A stretch of 64,000 nucleotides of DNA from Jannaschia faecimaris (lineage in GTDB: Bacteria; Pseudomonadota; Alphaproteobacteria; Rhodobacterales; Rhodobacteraceae): the NCBI RefSeq assembly GCF_900107415.1, contig NZ_FNPX01000002.1:62001-126000 (forward strand), in the 5' to 3' direction. The notes below the pieces were generated by a model that did no database searches, had not been told where the DNA came from, and saw only the letters and a program-made list of their open reading frames with translations. This document shows positions 25,508-35,679 of this stretch, one piece after another; within the stretch, counting starts at the first letter, position 1, and every line of letters begins with the position of its first letter. Both the position numbers and the translations under genes were made by a program.

Positions 25508-26518
25508 TTATTCCCAGCCAGCCCTGATCCGCTTGGCAGCTTCGGGCGCTAAATACGTCAACACACCGTCGCATCCAGCCCTGCGAAACGCCATCAAACT
25601 TTCCATCATGACTCTCTCACCATCGATCCAACCATTGGCCGCCGCCGCCTGTATCATCGCGTATTCGCCCGACACCTGATAGGCGAACGTCGGCACGCCG
25701 AACCGGGTCTTCACCCGGTGACAAAGATCAAGGTACGGCATCCCGGGCTTCACCATGACCATGTCTGCCCCTTCTGCCAGGTCGCGCTCGACGCACCGCA
25801 GGCCCTCCTCGGCATTCAGCGGGTCAAGCTGATAGGTCTTCTTGTCGCCCTTCAGCGCCCCCGACGCACCGACCGCATCGCGAAACGGCCCGTAGTAGGC
25901 AGACGCATACTTCGCAGCGTAGGACATGATCGTCGTGTGAATGTGCCCGGCCTGCTCCAGGGCCGTGCGCATGGCGGCGATCCGATTGTCCATCATGTCC
26001 GACGGACCCAGGATGTCGGCCCCGGCCTCCGCCTGCGCCAAGGCCATCTTGACCAGTGCCTCGACCGAGTCGTCGTTCACGATCTCGCCGTTTCGCACAA
26101 TGCCGTCGTGACCCTGCGCGTTGTACGGGTCCAGCGCGACGTCCGTCATGATCGCGATGTCCGGCACGGTCGCCTTGATCGCGCGGATCGCACGGTTCGA
26201 CAGGTTGTCAGGATTCCACGCCTCTTCACATCCGTCGGTCTTGAGGGACGGGTCGGTGTAGGGAAACAAGCAGATCGCCGGAATGCCCAATTCGTGGGCC
26301 TCGGCGGCGGCCTCGACGATCAGATCGACCGAACGCCGGATCACCCCGGGCATCGACGCCACTTCTTGGATCACGCCCTCTCCATCGCAGACGAAGACAG
26401 GCCAGATCAGGTCCTTGACCGACAGCCGATCTTCGCGAACCAGTCCGCGCAACGCGGGCGTCCGGCGCAGACGACGCGGACGCGACAGGGGAAAGGGGGC
26501 GTAAGCTTGAGCCATCAT
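25508..26518 (-). CDS. hemB: Delta-aminolevulinic acid dehydratase (porphobilinogen synthase)
   Basis: This enzyme condenses two 5-aminolevulinate molecules to porphobilinogen in haem and cobalamin synthesis. The two active-site lysines are in SYAAKYASAYYGPFRDA (Lys203) and VMVKPGMPYLD (Lys257). The metal-site segment reads ICLFPYTDPSLKTDGCEEA and lacks the CxC pattern of zinc enzymes, so this is the magnesium/monovalent-cation type common in alphaproteobacteria. ATG 26518 or 26515 is chosen because AAAGGTG precedes it; the longer frame to 26575 adds 19 unrelated residues. It is divergent from the membrane protein at 26614. Confidence 0.96.
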   Translation of the reverse strand: MMAQAYAPFPLSRPRRLRRTPALRGLVREDRLSVKDLIWPVFVCDGEGVIQEVASMPGVIRRSVDLIVEAAAEAHELGIPAICLFPYTDPSLKTDGCEEAWNPDNLSNRAIRAIKATVPDIAIMTDVALDPYNAQGHDGIVRNGEIVNDDSVEALVKMALAQAEAGADILGPSDMMDNRIAAMRTALEQAGHIHTTIMSYAAKYASAYYGPFRDAVGASGALKGDKKTYQLDPLNAEEGLRCVERDLAEGADMVMVKPGMPYLDLCHRVKTRFGVPTFAYQVSGEYAMIQAAAANGWIDGERVMMESLMAFRRAGCDGVLTYLAPEAAKRIRAGWE

Positions 26519-26613
26519 GATGCACCTTTGCGACAGTTCCCTTCCGGTCGCACGGACCGAGGTCGCGATCAACACCCCCGCATCTTGTCATTTCGTCCAT
26601 CGCGGGCGACACG

Positions 26614-27168
26614 ATGGTCATCAAACAGAACGGCGTGACCTTGGATTTCTACTTCCTCAAACTTGTGTCTGAAGCCATCGACCTGCGGTCGTTCTCAAAT
26701 CTGTGGTTCTGGATTGCGCTGGCCGCCCTGTGGTCGACGATGTCGCACTGGGTGATCGGGGTCCCATTCGATATGGTCCGCCGCGCCGCCCGTGGAAACG
26801 AGGTTTCGCTGCGGGACATGCACGTCCTGGCAAACATCCAGGCGCGCCGCATATTGTTCATCGCAGATGAGACCGGGTTGATTACCACGGCGTTCAGCTT
26901 TTTCCTGGTCACGACAATGTCGCTGCTAGGATTTCTTTACGAGGTCGAATTCGCGCAGGCGATCCTGCTGCTGTTTCTGCCCATGGCCGTCGTCGGATGG
27001 ATCACGCTGCGCGCGGCCCGCAAGGTCGAAGGGTTGGAGCCCGAAGATCTTGGAAACCTGCTGTTCCGAACACGGCGTTGGATTCAGCTGACGGGAATGC
27101 TGTCGATTTTCGTCACGTCAATGTGGGGCATGTGGGTCAACCTGAACAGCAGCGTCTTGCACGGCTGA
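26614..27168 (+). CDS. Conserved alphaproteobacterial membrane protein
   Basis: This 184-aa protein has four likely membrane segments: about 28-50 (LWFWIALAALWSTMSHWVIG), 92-112 (TTAFSFFLVTTMSLLGFLY), 115-133 (AILLLFLPMAVVGWITLR) and 155-175 (LTGMLSIFVTSMWGMWV). A charged loop (RRAARGNEVSLRDMHVLANI) sits between the first two. Related Rhodobacteraceae proteins are sometimes labelled as a component of a SufBCD complex, but I see no Suf homology and do not adopt that role. It sits between divergent hemB and mfd. Confidence 0.7.
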   Translation: MVIKQNGVTLDFYFLKLVSEAIDLRSFSNLWFWIALAALWSTMSHWVIGVPFDMVRRAARGNEVSLRDMHVLANIQARRILFIADETGLITTAFSFFLVTTMSLLGFLYEVEFAQAILLLFLPMAVVGWITLRAARKVEGLEPEDLGNLLFRTRRWIQLTGMLSIFVTSMWGMWVNLNSSVLHG

Positions 27169-27218
27169 CCTGCGTTCAGGGCGGTTGACACCGCCCCCCC
27201 GCCCGTTAGCTGACGGCC

Positions 27219-30200
27219 ATGCCCGACAGTGCCCCTCCTACCGCTTTCTCCGCTTTGCCCGCCGGGCACATCCGCGTCGGCGGTGCGCCCGAAGGCTTTG
27301 ATGCCCGTGTTCTTCTCAAGGAACTGGAATCCGGCAAGCCAGTCGTCCACGTTGCCCGTGACGACAAGCGGGCTGAGGCGATGGCCGAGGCGCTCCGCAT
27401 GCACCAAGGCGGCGTGACCGTTCTGCGTTTCCCCGCCTGGGACTGCCTGCCCTACGACCGTTTGTCGCCCGCCGCGGAAATCAGCGCCACCCGCATGGCA
27501 ACGCTGACTGCGCTCGCGCACGGCTTCACCGGCAAGTTCGTCTTGCTGACCACGCTGTCGGCGCTCACGCAAATGTTGCCACCACGCGAGATACTCAAGG
27601 GGTCGGGTTTTTCGGCCCGCTTGAACCAGCGCATTGACGAAGATGCGCTGCGACAGTTCTTGGTAAGGATGGGCTTTACCCAGACCCCCACGGTGATGGA
27701 GCCGGGCGATTGGTCGCCGCGGGGCGGGATTATCGACATCTGGCCGCCGGGACAGTCGTCCCCCGTCCGTCTGGACCTGTTCGGCGATACCCTGGACGGG
27801 CTGCGACGATTCGATCCGGTGTCGCAACGCACGACTGACCAGCTTAAAATGATCGAACTTGCCCCAGTATCAGAGGTCATTCTGGACGGACCCGCGATAA
27901 CGCGATTCCGGCAAACCTATCGCATCGAATTCGGCGCGGCAGGCACTGACGACCCGCTCTACGAGTCGATCAGCGCCGGGCGCAAACCGCAGGGGGCCGA
28001 GCATTGGTTGCCGTTCTTCTATGAAACGCTGGAAACCCTGCCCGACTACCTGCCTGACGCGACATTCGTGCTGGACGATGGCACGTTTGGTCACCACGCC
28101 GAACGCTGGACGCAGATCGCGGACATGTACGATAACCGGGCCGAAGCGATGAATGCCAAGGGGCGCGTCGACAGCGTCTATAAGCCCGCGCGGCCCGAGA
28201 CCCTCTACGTTCAGCCGGACAATCTGGAACAGATGCTCGGAAAAACCCGCACCATGCACCTTTCGCCGCTTCAGACCGCGCCTGGGCCCGGCGTAATCGA
28301 CGCGGGCGGGCGCATCGGGCGCAGCTTCGCGCAGGAACGGCAGATGGAGGACGTCGGCCTGTTCGCCACGCTGGCCGATCACATCGCGGACAAACGGCAG
28401 TCGGGCGGCGTGGTCATCGCGTCCTATTCGGGTGGCGCGCGGGAACGCCTGCAGGGCCTTCTGGAAGATCAGGGCGTCACCGGCACTAAGGCTATCCGGC
28501 GACTGGAAGAGGTCGCCAAGGGTGAAGTCGGGCTGGCGATCTGGGCGCTGGATCGCGGCTGGGAAGGTCCCGTAGGTAAGTCAAAGCTGACCGTCATTTC
28601 GGAGCAGGACGTTCTGGGCGAGCGGCTGATTCGCGGCAAAAAGAAGAAACGCCGGGCCGAAAATTTCCTGACCGAAGCGCAGGCGCTGACGATGGGCGAT
28701 CTTGTGGTCCACGTCGATCACGGCGTTGGCAGGTTCATCGGGCTGGAGACGGTGACCGCCGCAGGTGCCCCGCACGAATGCCTCTCGCTGGAGTACGCGG
28801 GTGGCGACCGGCTGTTCCTGCCGGTGGAAAACATCGAACTGCTGTCCCGCTACGGGCATGAAGACGGTATGCTCGACAAGCTGGGCGGCGGCGCATGGCA
28901 AGCACGGAAGGCCCGCCTGAAAGAGCGTATCCGCCAAATCGCCGAGCGCCTGATGCGCATCGCCGCCGAACGTGCGTTGCGCCAGGCCCCGGTTCTGGAA
29001 CCCCCGGCGGATATGTACGAAGGCTTTGCTGCGCGTTTCCCCTACGAGGAAACCGAAGATCAGCTTCAGGCAATCGAGGATGTGGCCGAGGACCTTGCGT
29101 CTGGCCGCCCGATGGACCGGCTGATCGTCGGCGATGTGGGTTTCGGCAAGACCGAGGTTGCGATGCGCGCCGCGTTCGTCGCCGCCACCGCCGGGAAGCA
29201 GGTTGCCGTCATCGCTCCGACCACCTTGCTGGCCCGTCAGCACGCCAAATCCTTCGAAGACAGATTCCGTGGCCTACCCGTCACGGTGCGGCAACTCTCG
29301 CGGTTCGTCTCCACAAAGCGGGCCAATGAAACCCGCGCCGGAATCACCGACGGATCGGTTGATATCGCGATCGGTACTCATGCCCTGTTGGCGAAGGCGG
29401 TCAAGTTCAAGGACCTCGGCCTGCTCATCATCGACGAGGAGCAGCACTTCGGTGTCACACACAAGGAGCGGCTCAAGGAGATGCGCTCGGACGTGCATGT
29501 TCTGACACTTTCGGCCACGCCGATCCCGCGCACGCTTCAGATGTCGCTTACAGGCGTGCGCGATTTGTCGATCATTGGCACGCCGCCTGTAGACCGCCTC
29601 GCCATCCGTACCTACGTAAGCGAATTCGACACCGTGCAGACGCGCGAGGCTCTGCTGAGGGAACACTACCGCGGTGGCCAGAGTTTCGTCGTCGTCCCCC
29701 GTATTTCGGATCTGTCCGAAATGGAAGCGTTCCTGCGCGACCAGCTGCCCGAACTGACCTACGTGATTGCCCATGGCCAACTGGCGGCCGGCGATCTCGA
29801 TGACCGAATGAATGCCTTTTACGACGGCAAGTACGATGTGCTGCTGTCGACCACGATCATCGAAAGCGGCATCGACATCCCGACGGCGAACACGATGATC
29901 GTCTGGCGGGCTGACATGTTTGGCCTCAGCCAGCTTTACCAGATCCGGGGCCGCGTCGGCCGTTCCAAGACCCGCGCCTATGCCTTTCTGACGACCAAGC
30001 CGCGTGCCAAGCTGACAACGGCTGCCGAACGGCGTTTGAAAGTGCTGGGCTCGATCGACGCACTCGGCGCGGGCTTTAACATCGCCAGTCAGGATCTCGA
30101 CCTGCGCGGCGGCGGCAACATCATCGGCGAGGAGCAGTCCGGCCAGATGAAGGAAGTCGGCTTGGAGCTTTATCAATCCATGCTTCAGGAAACGATCGAC

Positions 30201-30713
30201 AAGCTGAAATCCGGCAAGGCTGATCTGCCCGACGCGCTCTCGGACGATTGGTCGCCACAGATTAACCTCGGCGTTCCCGTTCTCATCCCCGAGGATTACG
30301 TGAGCGACCTCGACACGCGCCTGGGCCTCTACCGTCGCCTGTCCGGCCTTGATCGCAAGGTCGAGTTGGAGGGCTTTGCCGCCGAACTCATCGACCGCTT
30401 CGGCCCACTGCCACGCGACGTGAACGTCCTTCTTCGGATCGTACGCATCAAGGCGCTCTGTAAGGCCGCGGGCGTGGAGAAACTCAATGTCGGTGCAAAG
30501 GGTGCCACCGTGGAGTTCTTCGCCAACCGCTTCGCCCGGCCGGAGGGCCTCGTCGATTTCATCAGGTCGAAAAGCGGTGCGGCCAAGATCAAGGGCGACA
30601 AGCTGGTAGTGATTCAGGAGTTCCCATCGGAAGCCGACCGCATCAAGGGCGCGTTCAGCATCGCGCGCGACCTGGCCGTGCACGCGGGTGCCACCAAACA
30701 GAAATCGGAATGA
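27219..30713 (+). CDS. mfd: Transcription-repair coupling factor Mfd
   Basis: This large ATP-driven translocase removes RNA polymerase stalled at lesions and recruits UvrA. The 1164-aa protein shows the UvrB-homology module ([26 protein letters not shown]) and the RNA polymerase interaction domain ([20 protein letters not shown]). Walker A is GDVGFGKT (638-645). [20 protein letters not shown] and [14 protein letters not shown] complete the helicase core, and a TRCF C-terminal domain follows ([19 protein letters not shown]). The start ATG 27219 follows an extended GC-rich gap without an obvious terminator. It converges with the Bcr/CflA gene, leaving only 24 bp. Confidence 0.98.
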   Translation: MPDSAPPTAFSALPAGHIRVGGAPEGFDARVLLKELESGKPVVHVARDDKRAEAMAEALRMHQGGVTVLRFPAWDCLPYDRLSPAAEISATRMATLTALAHGFTGKFVLLTTLSALTQMLPPREILKGSGFSARLNQRIDEDALRQFLVRMGFTQTPTVMEPGDWSPRGGIIDIWPPGQSSPVRLDLFGDTLDGLRRFDPVSQRTTDQLKMIELAPVSEVILDGPAITRFRQTYRIEFGAAGTDDPLYESISAGRKPQGAEHWLPFFYETLETLPDYLPDATFVLDDGTFGHHAERWTQIADMYDNRAEAMNAKGRVDSVYKPARPETLYVQPDNLEQMLGKTRTMHLSPLQTAPGPGVIDAGGRIGRSFAQERQMEDVGLFATLADHIADKRQSGGVVIASYSGGARERLQGLLEDQGVTGTKAIRRLEEVAKGEVGLAIWALDRGWEGPVGKSKLTVISEQDVLGERLIRGKKKKRRAENFLTEAQALTMGDLVVHVDHGVGRFIGLETVTAAGAPHECLSLEYAGGDRLFLPVENIELLSRYGHEDGMLDKLGGGAWQARKARLKERIRQIAERLMRIAAERALRQAPVLEPPADMYEGFAARFPYEETEDQLQAIEDVAEDLASGRPMDRLIVGDVGFGKTEVAMRAAFVAATAGKQVAVIAPTTLLARQHAKSFEDRFRGLPVTVRQLSRFVSTKRANETRAGITDGSVDIAIGTHALLAKAVKFKDLGLLIIDEEQHFGVTHKERLKEMRSDVHVLTLSATPIPRTLQMSLTGVRDLSIIGTPPVDRLAIRTYVSEFDTVQTREALLREHYRGGQSFVVVPRISDLSEMEAFLRDQLPELTYVIAHGQLAAGDLDDRMNAFYDGKYDVLLSTTIIESGIDIPTANTMIVWRADMFGLSQLYQIRGRVGRSKTRAYAFLTTKPRAKLTTAAERRLKVLGSIDALGAGFNIASQDLDLRGGGNIIGEEQSGQMKEVGLELYQSMLQETIDKLKSGKADLPDALSDDWSPQINLGVPVLIPEDYVSDLDTRLGLYRRLSGLDRKVELEGFAAELIDRFGPLPRDVNVLLRIVRIKALCKAAGVEKLNVGAKGATVEFFANRFARPEGLVDFIRSKSGAAKIKGDKLVVIQEFPSEADRIKGAFSIARDLAVHAGATKQKSE

Positions 30714-30737
30714 GTGCCGCACGCAGGCGACGATCGA

Positions 30738-32009
30738 TCACACCTCGCGCAGACGACGGGCCAAAAAGAGCCCGACAGCCGCGCAGACCCCGACCCCGAA
30801 GAAAAGCGGGACCGGCGTACCATTGAAAGCCAACCCGATAGGCGCGGCCACGATGACCGCCATGATGGTGGAAACCGCCGAGATGACCGATGACGCCATT
30901 CCGGCGATGTGCCCCATCGGCTGCATGGCGAGCGCATTCAGGTTACCAATACACAGACCGGCCATGGCGAAAACGCTGACCTGCCAAATCACGAACGTCG
31001 GAAATATCCAGATCAGAGGCATTAGCCCCAACAACCAGAAGAGCCCTAGACCGAAAGATAGCATAAGATGCCAGGTCAGCGCCACGCGGATCAGGAACGG
31101 CATCCCCAACCGCGTGACCAGCGACGCATTCGCAAAGGAAGCCAGCCCGGACAGCAAGGCTACCATGCCAAACCAGAGCGGGAAGCTCTCGGCGCGATCA
31201 AACGTCACGGCATAGGTTTGCTGCACGCTGGTGATTGTCGCGAAGAGCATCGCAAAGACGAGGGTCTGGATCGTGATGGCACGAACGACGTTCCCGTGGG
31301 CAAAGACCTCGCCCGCGGCGCTTTTCAGCTTGGACATCCGCAACGGACGACGCAGCTCAACAGGCAGCGTCTCGGGCTGCCGGATTATGAGCCACGCGCT
31401 CGAAATCGCGGAAAACACGACGAACGCCCAGAAGACGCCCCGCCACCCGAACCCCATGATGATGAACGACCCGATGAGCGGCGCAATCGCCGGGACCAGC
31501 GTGAACGTCATCATGATGAAACTGGCGACACGCGCCATCCCCCGCCCGGCATAGAGATCGCGGACCATCGCCTGTGCAACAACCCGGGGACCGGACGCGC
31601 CGATTCCCTGCATCACGCGCGCCGCGACAAGCAGTTCCAGACTGGGAGCGATGGTACAAAGTGCGGCGGAAATCGAATAGACCACCGCCCCACCGATCAT
31701 TACCCGTTTACGACCCAGGGCGTCCGACAATGGCCCGGAAAACAGTGTGCCCAGCCCCATGCCGAACACGAAGGCCACGATGACCAGTTGCGCGGCATTG
31801 GGTGCGTCAGGAGCAAGCGTTGCGCCGATTTCCGGCAACGCCGGCAGCATGGCGTCGATGGAGAAGGCGATCGTCGCAGACGTCATGGCCATCAGAGCCA
31901 CGAATTCCGGCATCGACAGTGCCTTTTCACTACGCGGAGCGTAGCGGGGCGGTTGGGGCGGCGGCGCTTCAGGACGGGCCTGATTGGTCGCGTCCATTGG
32001 CCCGGTCAC
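30738..32009 (-). CDS. Bcr/CflA-family multidrug efflux MFS transporter
   Basis: This is a 12-helix proton-linked efflux carrier, 423 aa. The loop 2-3 motif is FGMGLGTLFSGPLSDALGRKRVMIGG, and the antiporter motif C-like region reads QGIGASGPRVVAQAMVRDLYAG, both typical of the Bcr/CflA group. The start may be GTG 32009, which overlaps the stop of the upstream FrnE-like gene by four bases (GTGA), or ATG 31997. The N-terminal 30 residues are proline-rich and cytoplasmic. Being coupled to a DsbA-fold oxidoreductase suggests co-expression rather than a shared pathway. Confidence 0.88.
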   Translation of the reverse strand: MTGPMDATNQARPEAPPPQPPRYAPRSEKALSMPEFVALMAMTSATIAFSIDAMLPALPEIGATLAPDAPNAAQLVIVAFVFGMGLGTLFSGPLSDALGRKRVMIGGAVVYSISAALCTIAPSLELLVAARVMQGIGASGPRVVAQAMVRDLYAGRGMARVASFIMMTFTLVPAIAPLIGSFIIMGFGWRGVFWAFVVFSAISSAWLIIRQPETLPVELRRPLRMSKLKSAAGEVFAHGNVVRAITIQTLVFAMLFATITSVQQTYAVTFDRAESFPLWFGMVALLSGLASFANASLVTRLGMPFLIRVALTWHLMLSFGLGLFWLLGLMPLIWIFPTFVIWQVSVFAMAGLCIGNLNALAMQPMGHIAGMASSVISAVSTIMAVIVAAPIGLAFNGTPVPLFFGVGVCAAVGLFLARRLREV

Positions 32010-32677
32010 GTAGGCGGTGCCTTGTCCGCTTCCCGCTCCTGCGCGCGCAGTTGCTCCAAGATCTGCTCGATCACCTCGCCCCAGACCTCGGGCGACTGGG
32101 CCCCGCGCAACACATGCTGGTTCGCCACCACGAAAGTCGGCACACCGCTGACGCCACGCTCTCGCGCGTGTGCGTCTCGGGCGCGGGTCTCTTCCATATC
32201 CGCATCCGATGCGAACAACCGTTCAAGCAGATCCCGGTCCAGACCACATTCGACCCCGATATCGACCAGAGTCGGCACGTCGCCGATATCGCGCCCCTTT
32301 TCGAAATAGGCTTCGAACAGCGCTTGCACGACGTGCGTCTGCTTCTGCTCCAGTCCGGCCCAATGGATTAGGCGGTGGGCGTTGATCGTGTTCGGCGTGA
32401 TCTTGATGCCTTCGAAGTCGATCTGAAGTCCGGCGCTCTCCGCTGCTTCGACGACGGGGGCATAGGCGCGCACCGCGGCCTCCTTGCCGCCGAATTTCGT
32501 CTCCAGGTAGGTGCGGCGGTCCATTCCCCCTGCTGGCATGTCGGGGTTGAGTTGAAAGGGATGCCATTCAAGAACAAAGGGGTGGTCGGGATGCTTCTGC
32601 AGGGCACTGAAAAGATGTGATTTCCCTATATGACACCACGGGCAAATCGGGTCGGAAAGAATATCAAGCTTGATCAT
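32006..32677 (-). CDS. DsbA-family FrnE-like oxidoreductase
   Basis: This cytoplasmic thioredoxin-fold protein of 223 aa has active site CPWC (Cys12-Cys15) in SDPICPWCHIGK, followed by the long helical insertion of the DsbA fold and the cis-proline loop GVSGVPTFVVANQHVLRGAQ. No signal peptide, so it belongs with FrnE/2-hydroxychromene-isomerase-like proteins rather than periplasmic DsbA. Family members act as disulfide isomerases or in polyketide/aromatic metabolism; the substrate here is unknown. Its stop overlaps the start of the transporter gene. Confidence 0.88.
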   Translation of the reverse strand: MIKLDILSDPICPWCHIGKSHLFSALQKHPDHPFVLEWHPFQLNPDMPAGGMDRRTYLETKFGGKEAAVRAYAPVVEAAESAGLQIDFEGIKITPNTINAHRLIHWAGLEQKQTHVVQALFEAYFEKGRDIGDVPTLVDIGVECGLDRDLLERLFASDADMEETRARDAHARERGVSGVPTFVVANQHVLRGAQSPEVWGEVIEQILEQLRAQEREADKAPPT

Positions 32678-32781
32678 CGGAGGCCTAGGTATTGATTTTT
32701 CCGCACCCTAGGCTCGGCCTGCACCGGTTGAAACCCCGAGACATGCAAATGTGCCTTCCCGAATGCGGTCAGCACAGGGTC

Positions 32782-32830
32782 TTGACATGATACCATTTGG
32801 TGTTGCAATAAAAGAATACCAAATAGTATT
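32782..32830. promoter_or_regulatory. Promoter with two operator-like dyads before the cupin-ArsR-SRPBCC operon
   Basis: TTGACA (32782-32787) overlaps an imperfect dyad ATACC-ATTT-GGTGT (32790-32803). A second, perfect dyad AATAC-CAAATA-GTATT lies at 32815-32830, just before the ribosome site. Both share the ATACCA(A/T)(A/T)T core, and the layout is that of a repressor site over a promoter. The -10 box itself is weak. Confidence 0.55.
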
Positions 32831-32843
32831 ACAAAGGTGGCAA

Positions 32844-33260
32844 ATGCTCCTCCGATCCACACTTCTTGCAGCACTTCTCGCGACGCCAACGCTTGCGCAG
32901 GAGATTACCCTGATCGAACCCGCGATCATGGCGTGGGACAAGACGACTGAAGGCGTCGCCTTCGCGCCGTTGCAGGGCGACCGCTTTGCCGGACCCTATC
33001 AGGCCATGGTCCGCCTTCCCGCAGGCACCGTCAGCCCAATGCACGTGAAATCCGCCAATATGTTCGGGGTCATGATCGCGGGTCGGATGACCCATGTCGC
33101 CGAAGGCAGTTCCACGGCCGAACCCCAGATAATCGGGCCCGGTTCATTCTACGCCATTCCCGCGGATCTGCCCCACATCTCGGCCTGCGTCTCGATCGTA
33201 CCCTGCGTGGCCTACCTCTATCAGGACGCCGCCTTCGACTTCGTCCCCGTGCAACAATGA
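32844..33260 (+). CDS. Secreted cupin-domain protein
   Basis: This 138-aa protein has a signal peptide (MLLRSTLLAALLATPTLAQ, cleavage after residue 19) and a cupin fold in which FAGPYQAMVRLPAGTVSPMH and the later DLPHISACVS provide histidines for a metal site. I chose ATG 32844 over 32751 because AGGTGG lies just upstream and the signal peptide then begins at Met1; the longer frame also runs through the operator dyads. Its last bases overlap the ArsR start (ATGA). Function unknown; the operon context suggests it responds to a small molecule sensed by the ArsR protein. Confidence 0.78.
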   Translation: MLLRSTLLAALLATPTLAQEITLIEPAIMAWDKTTEGVAFAPLQGDRFAGPYQAMVRLPAGTVSPMHVKSANMFGVMIAGRMTHVAEGSSTAEPQIIGPGSFYAIPADLPHISACVSIVPCVAYLYQDAAFDFVPVQQ

Positions 33261-33577
33261 GCGATGGACAGCAGTTGGGATTCCGCGCGCTGGCCGATCC
33301 GACGCGCCGCGACATCCTTCGCCTGCTTGCGCACCGGGAAATGACGATCGCCGAAGTCGCGGACAACTTCGCCATCACCCGCGCAGCAGTAAAAAAACAC
33401 CTGACCGTGCTCCATGAAGGGCAACTTATCACGACCGAAACCCGGGGGCGTACGCGCGTCAACGCGCTGGCCCCGGGCGGCCTGAAACAGGTGGCCAGCT
33501 GGTTCGGGTATTTCGACACCTTCTGGGATGAAAAGCTCTCCAACCTCAAAGACGCCATCGAAAAGGATATCCAATGA
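33257..33577 (+). CDS. ArsR-family winged-helix regulator
   Basis: This 106-aa repressor-type protein has a winged helix: FRALADPTRRDILRLLAHRE, then EVADNFAITRAAVKKHLTVL as the recognition region and GRTRVNAL in the wing. There is no CxC metal motif of the SmtB/ArsR metal sensors, so it belongs with the non-metal group that often pairs with SRPBCC proteins, as here. It overlaps the cupin stop upstream and the SRPBCC start downstream (each by four bases), giving one tightly coupled operon likely autoregulated through the dyads at 32790-32830. Confidence 0.88.
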   Translation: MSDGQQLGFRALADPTRRDILRLLAHREMTIAEVADNFAITRAAVKKHLTVLHEGQLITTETRGRTRVNALAPGGLKQVASWFGYFDTFWDEKLSNLKDAIEKDIQ

Positions 33578-33984
33578 TCGAACGTATTCTGGAAAAGACG
33601 ATCTACCTGCGCGCCACGCCAGCACAGGTCTGGGCCTACCTTACCGAGCCTGACAAGCTGGCAGTCTGGTTTCACCGCCCCAAGGCACCACTGACCGGCG
33701 GGTCATTCGAGATGTTCGGAGCCGACAGCGGGGACCGTGTGATCTGGGGTGAAGTGCTCCTGGCAGAGCCTTTCACCCGCCTAGACTATACATTCACGGT
33801 CGCCCCAATGGGTGGGGCCGTAAGCATCGTTCGCTGGACACTCGAAAACACGCCCGGCGGCACGCGTGTGTCGTTGCGTCACGAAGGCCTGAGTGACGCG
33901 ACCGAAGCGTTCGATCTGATCCTTGCGCTTGACGCCGGGTGGGACAAACATCTCGATCGCATGCGAGCGGCTTTGCACGGCTGA
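33574..33984 (+). CDS. SRPBCC/AHSA1-family protein
   Basis: This 136-aa protein has a START-like ligand-binding fold of the AHSA1 group. Characteristic parts are ERILEKTIYLRATPAQVWAYLTEPDKLAVWF at the first strand and helix, IWGEVLLAEPFTRLDYTF in the sheet and the C-terminal helix LALDAGWDKHLDRM. ArsR-SRPBCC pairs are frequent in bacteria and are thought to bind hydrophobic small molecules; the ligand is unknown. Four-base overlap with the ArsR gene. Converges with ruvB, 31 bp away. Confidence 0.88.
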   Translation: MIERILEKTIYLRATPAQVWAYLTEPDKLAVWFHRPKAPLTGGSFEMFGADSGDRVIWGEVLLAEPFTRLDYTFTVAPMGGAVSIVRWTLENTPGGTRVSLRHEGLSDATEAFDLILALDAGWDKHLDRMRAALHG

Positions 33985-34015
33985 TACTAACCGGTTGGTC
34001 GCGGCGCTCTTGCGA

Positions 34016-35035
34016 TCAACCGAAAAGATCGTCGCGCTTGGGCGCGTCCAGTCCAAGATGGGTCCATCCCTTCTGCGCCAGGACGCGCCCACGCGGCGTT
34101 CGCGCGATCAGGCCCTGTTGCAGAAGGTAGGGTTCGATCACCTCTTCCAACGCGTCGCGGCTTTCTGACAGGGCGGCGGCCATCGTCTCGATCCCGACCG
34201 GCCCGCCGCCATAATTCTCGGCGACCAGCCGCAGGTACTGACGGTCCGCGCCATCCAGACCCAAATGGTCAACGCCAAGCCGGGTAAGCGCACGATCAGC
34301 GATTTCCGATGTTACGGTACCGTCACCCTCGACCACGGCGAAATCCACGACACGCCGAAGCAGCCGCCCCGCGATCCGGGGTGTGCCGCGGGCACGCCGC
34401 GCGATTTCCTGTGCGCCGTCCTCGGTTGCCGGGGCCCCCATCAGTCGCGCACCGCGCGTCACGATCTGGTGCAACTCCGGCACCGTGTAGAACTCCAACC
34501 GTGTCGGAATTCCGAACCGGTCGCGAAGGGGCGTCGTCAAGAGGCCCAGACGCGTCGTCGCCCCGACCAGTGTAAAGGGCTGCAAATCGATCCGCACAGT
34601 GCGCGCCGCCGGCCCCTCCCCGATTACGAGGTCGAGCGCGAAATCCTCCAGCGCCGGATAAAGCACCTCTTCGACCACGGGCGACAGGCGGTGGATTTCA
34701 TCGATGAACAGAACGTCCCGCGCCTCCAGATTGGTCAGGATCGCAGCCAGATCACCCGCCTTGGCGAGCACCGGCCCCGAGGTCATGCGGAAGCCCACGC
34801 CCAGTTCCCGCGCCATGATCTGCGCAAGCGTCGTCTTCCCAAGACCGGGCGGCCCGTGGAACAGGACGTGGTCCATCGCCTGTCCCCGACGGCGCGCGCT
34901 TTCGATGAAGACGCCCAGGTTGGCCCGCGCCTCGGCCTGCCCGATGAATTCGCCCAGGTTCTGCGGACGCAGTGCCCGGTCATCGGGAACGTCGTCCGGT
35001 ACCGTCGGGTCCAGCAGGGGGTCACGGTCCATCAT
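34016..35035 (-). CDS. ruvB: Holliday junction branch migration motor RuvB
   Basis: This hexameric AAA+ motor drives branch migration of Holliday junctions with RuvA. Walker A is GPPGLGKT (61-68), Walker B is LFIDEIHRL with Asp112-Glu113, and the arginine-finger region and C-terminal winged helix are present ([38 protein letters not shown]). Length 339 aa is normal. ATG 35035 overlaps by four bases the stop of an unknown ORF, which in turn overlaps ruvA, so the gene is the last of a ruvC-ruvA-orf-ruvB operon. Confidence 0.97.
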   Translation of the reverse strand: MMDRDPLLDPTVPDDVPDDRALRPQNLGEFIGQAEARANLGVFIESARRRGQAMDHVLFHGPPGLGKTTLAQIMARELGVGFRMTSGPVLAKAGDLAAILTNLEARDVLFIDEIHRLSPVVEEVLYPALEDFALDLVIGEGPAARTVRIDLQPFTLVGATTRLGLLTTPLRDRFGIPTRLEFYTVPELHQIVTRGARLMGAPATEDGAQEIARRARGTPRIAGRLLRRVVDFAVVEGDGTVTSEIADRALTRLGVDHLGLDGADRQYLRLVAENYGGGPVGIETMAAALSESRDALEEVIEPYLLQQGLIARTPRGRVLAQKGWTHLGLDAPKRDDLFG

Positions 35036-35679
35036 CGGTTCAACCTATCCGTCTTTCTCCAAATCCGTATCACCCGTCCCTGTTCCACGGCCGTGTAAAG
35101 CCTTGCCCCCCTCGTGGGCGAGACCTGCGTCAGGATCGAAATTCCGGATCCGGCGGGGCATTGCCGCATCACCGCCAGGCTCACATCCGCCACCCGCGCG
35201 ATATGCCTGTATCGCCAACCCGTCAGCATCCTCTTGCTGATGGCGGGACCGACATGCCGGTTGTCGTCGAACCGATCCTTGGTGCGTGGCATCCCTCGCC
35301 AGTCGCTCAAACGCGCCAAAGCCCGTCCGAACACCTTGCGGCGCTTTTTCGCTTGTGGGCCACCTGAAATTTCGGCCCGATCACGCCGCTGCACATCGTT
35401 CTTCCGGCAGAGCCATGTGAATAGAATATTGTATCCGCGCGGATCAAAATCTTCCCAAGGTTCAACGAAAAATGCGGGGAAAGCACGCCCCCGATGACGC
35501 ACGCGCCCGGTGCCGCAGCTGCGCGTTGACTGAAATATCTGAATGGCAATACACGGGGTGCGGACCTTTTCGAAACAGACAGCTTGCCGATCTACGCTGC
35601 CCGGCCTGCGGCACATTGCGGTCGCGTCCGGCGCGGCAAGTGCCTGCCTGGCTGGGATATCTGGAACCGTCAGGGTCAC
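35032..35679 (-). CDS. Arginine-rich protein of unknown function between ruvA and ruvB
   Basis: I do not recognise this 215-aa product. The case for a gene is positional and compositional. Its GTG start overlaps the ruvA stop by four bases (GTGA) and its stop overlaps the ruvB start by four bases (ATGA), as ruvC and ruvA also do. Third-position GC counted by hand is 17/20, 15/20 and 15/20 codons in three C-terminal blocks, though weaker (12-14/20) in the N-terminal part, so the true start may be internal. The protein is very basic (35 Arg), with [14 protein letters not shown] near the middle and a likely beta-rich C-terminus. Binding to nucleic acid is only a guess from charge. Confidence 0.5.
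   Translation of the reverse strand: MTLTVPDIPARQALAAPDATAMCRRPGSVDRQAVCFEKVRTPCIAIQIFQSTRSCGTGRVRHRGRAFPAFFVEPWEDFDPRGYNILFTWLCRKNDVQRRDRAEISGGPQAKKRRKVFGRALARLSDWRGMPRTKDRFDDNRHVGPAISKRMLTGWRYRHIARVADVSLAVMRQCPAGSGISILTQVSPTRGARLYTAVEQGRVIRIWRKTDRLNR

Noticed and set aside
25718-26638. 306-codon plus-strand ORF opposite hemB
   Set aside because: Antisense of a well-defined hemB; translation is rich in Arg, His and Val as expected for a shadow frame.
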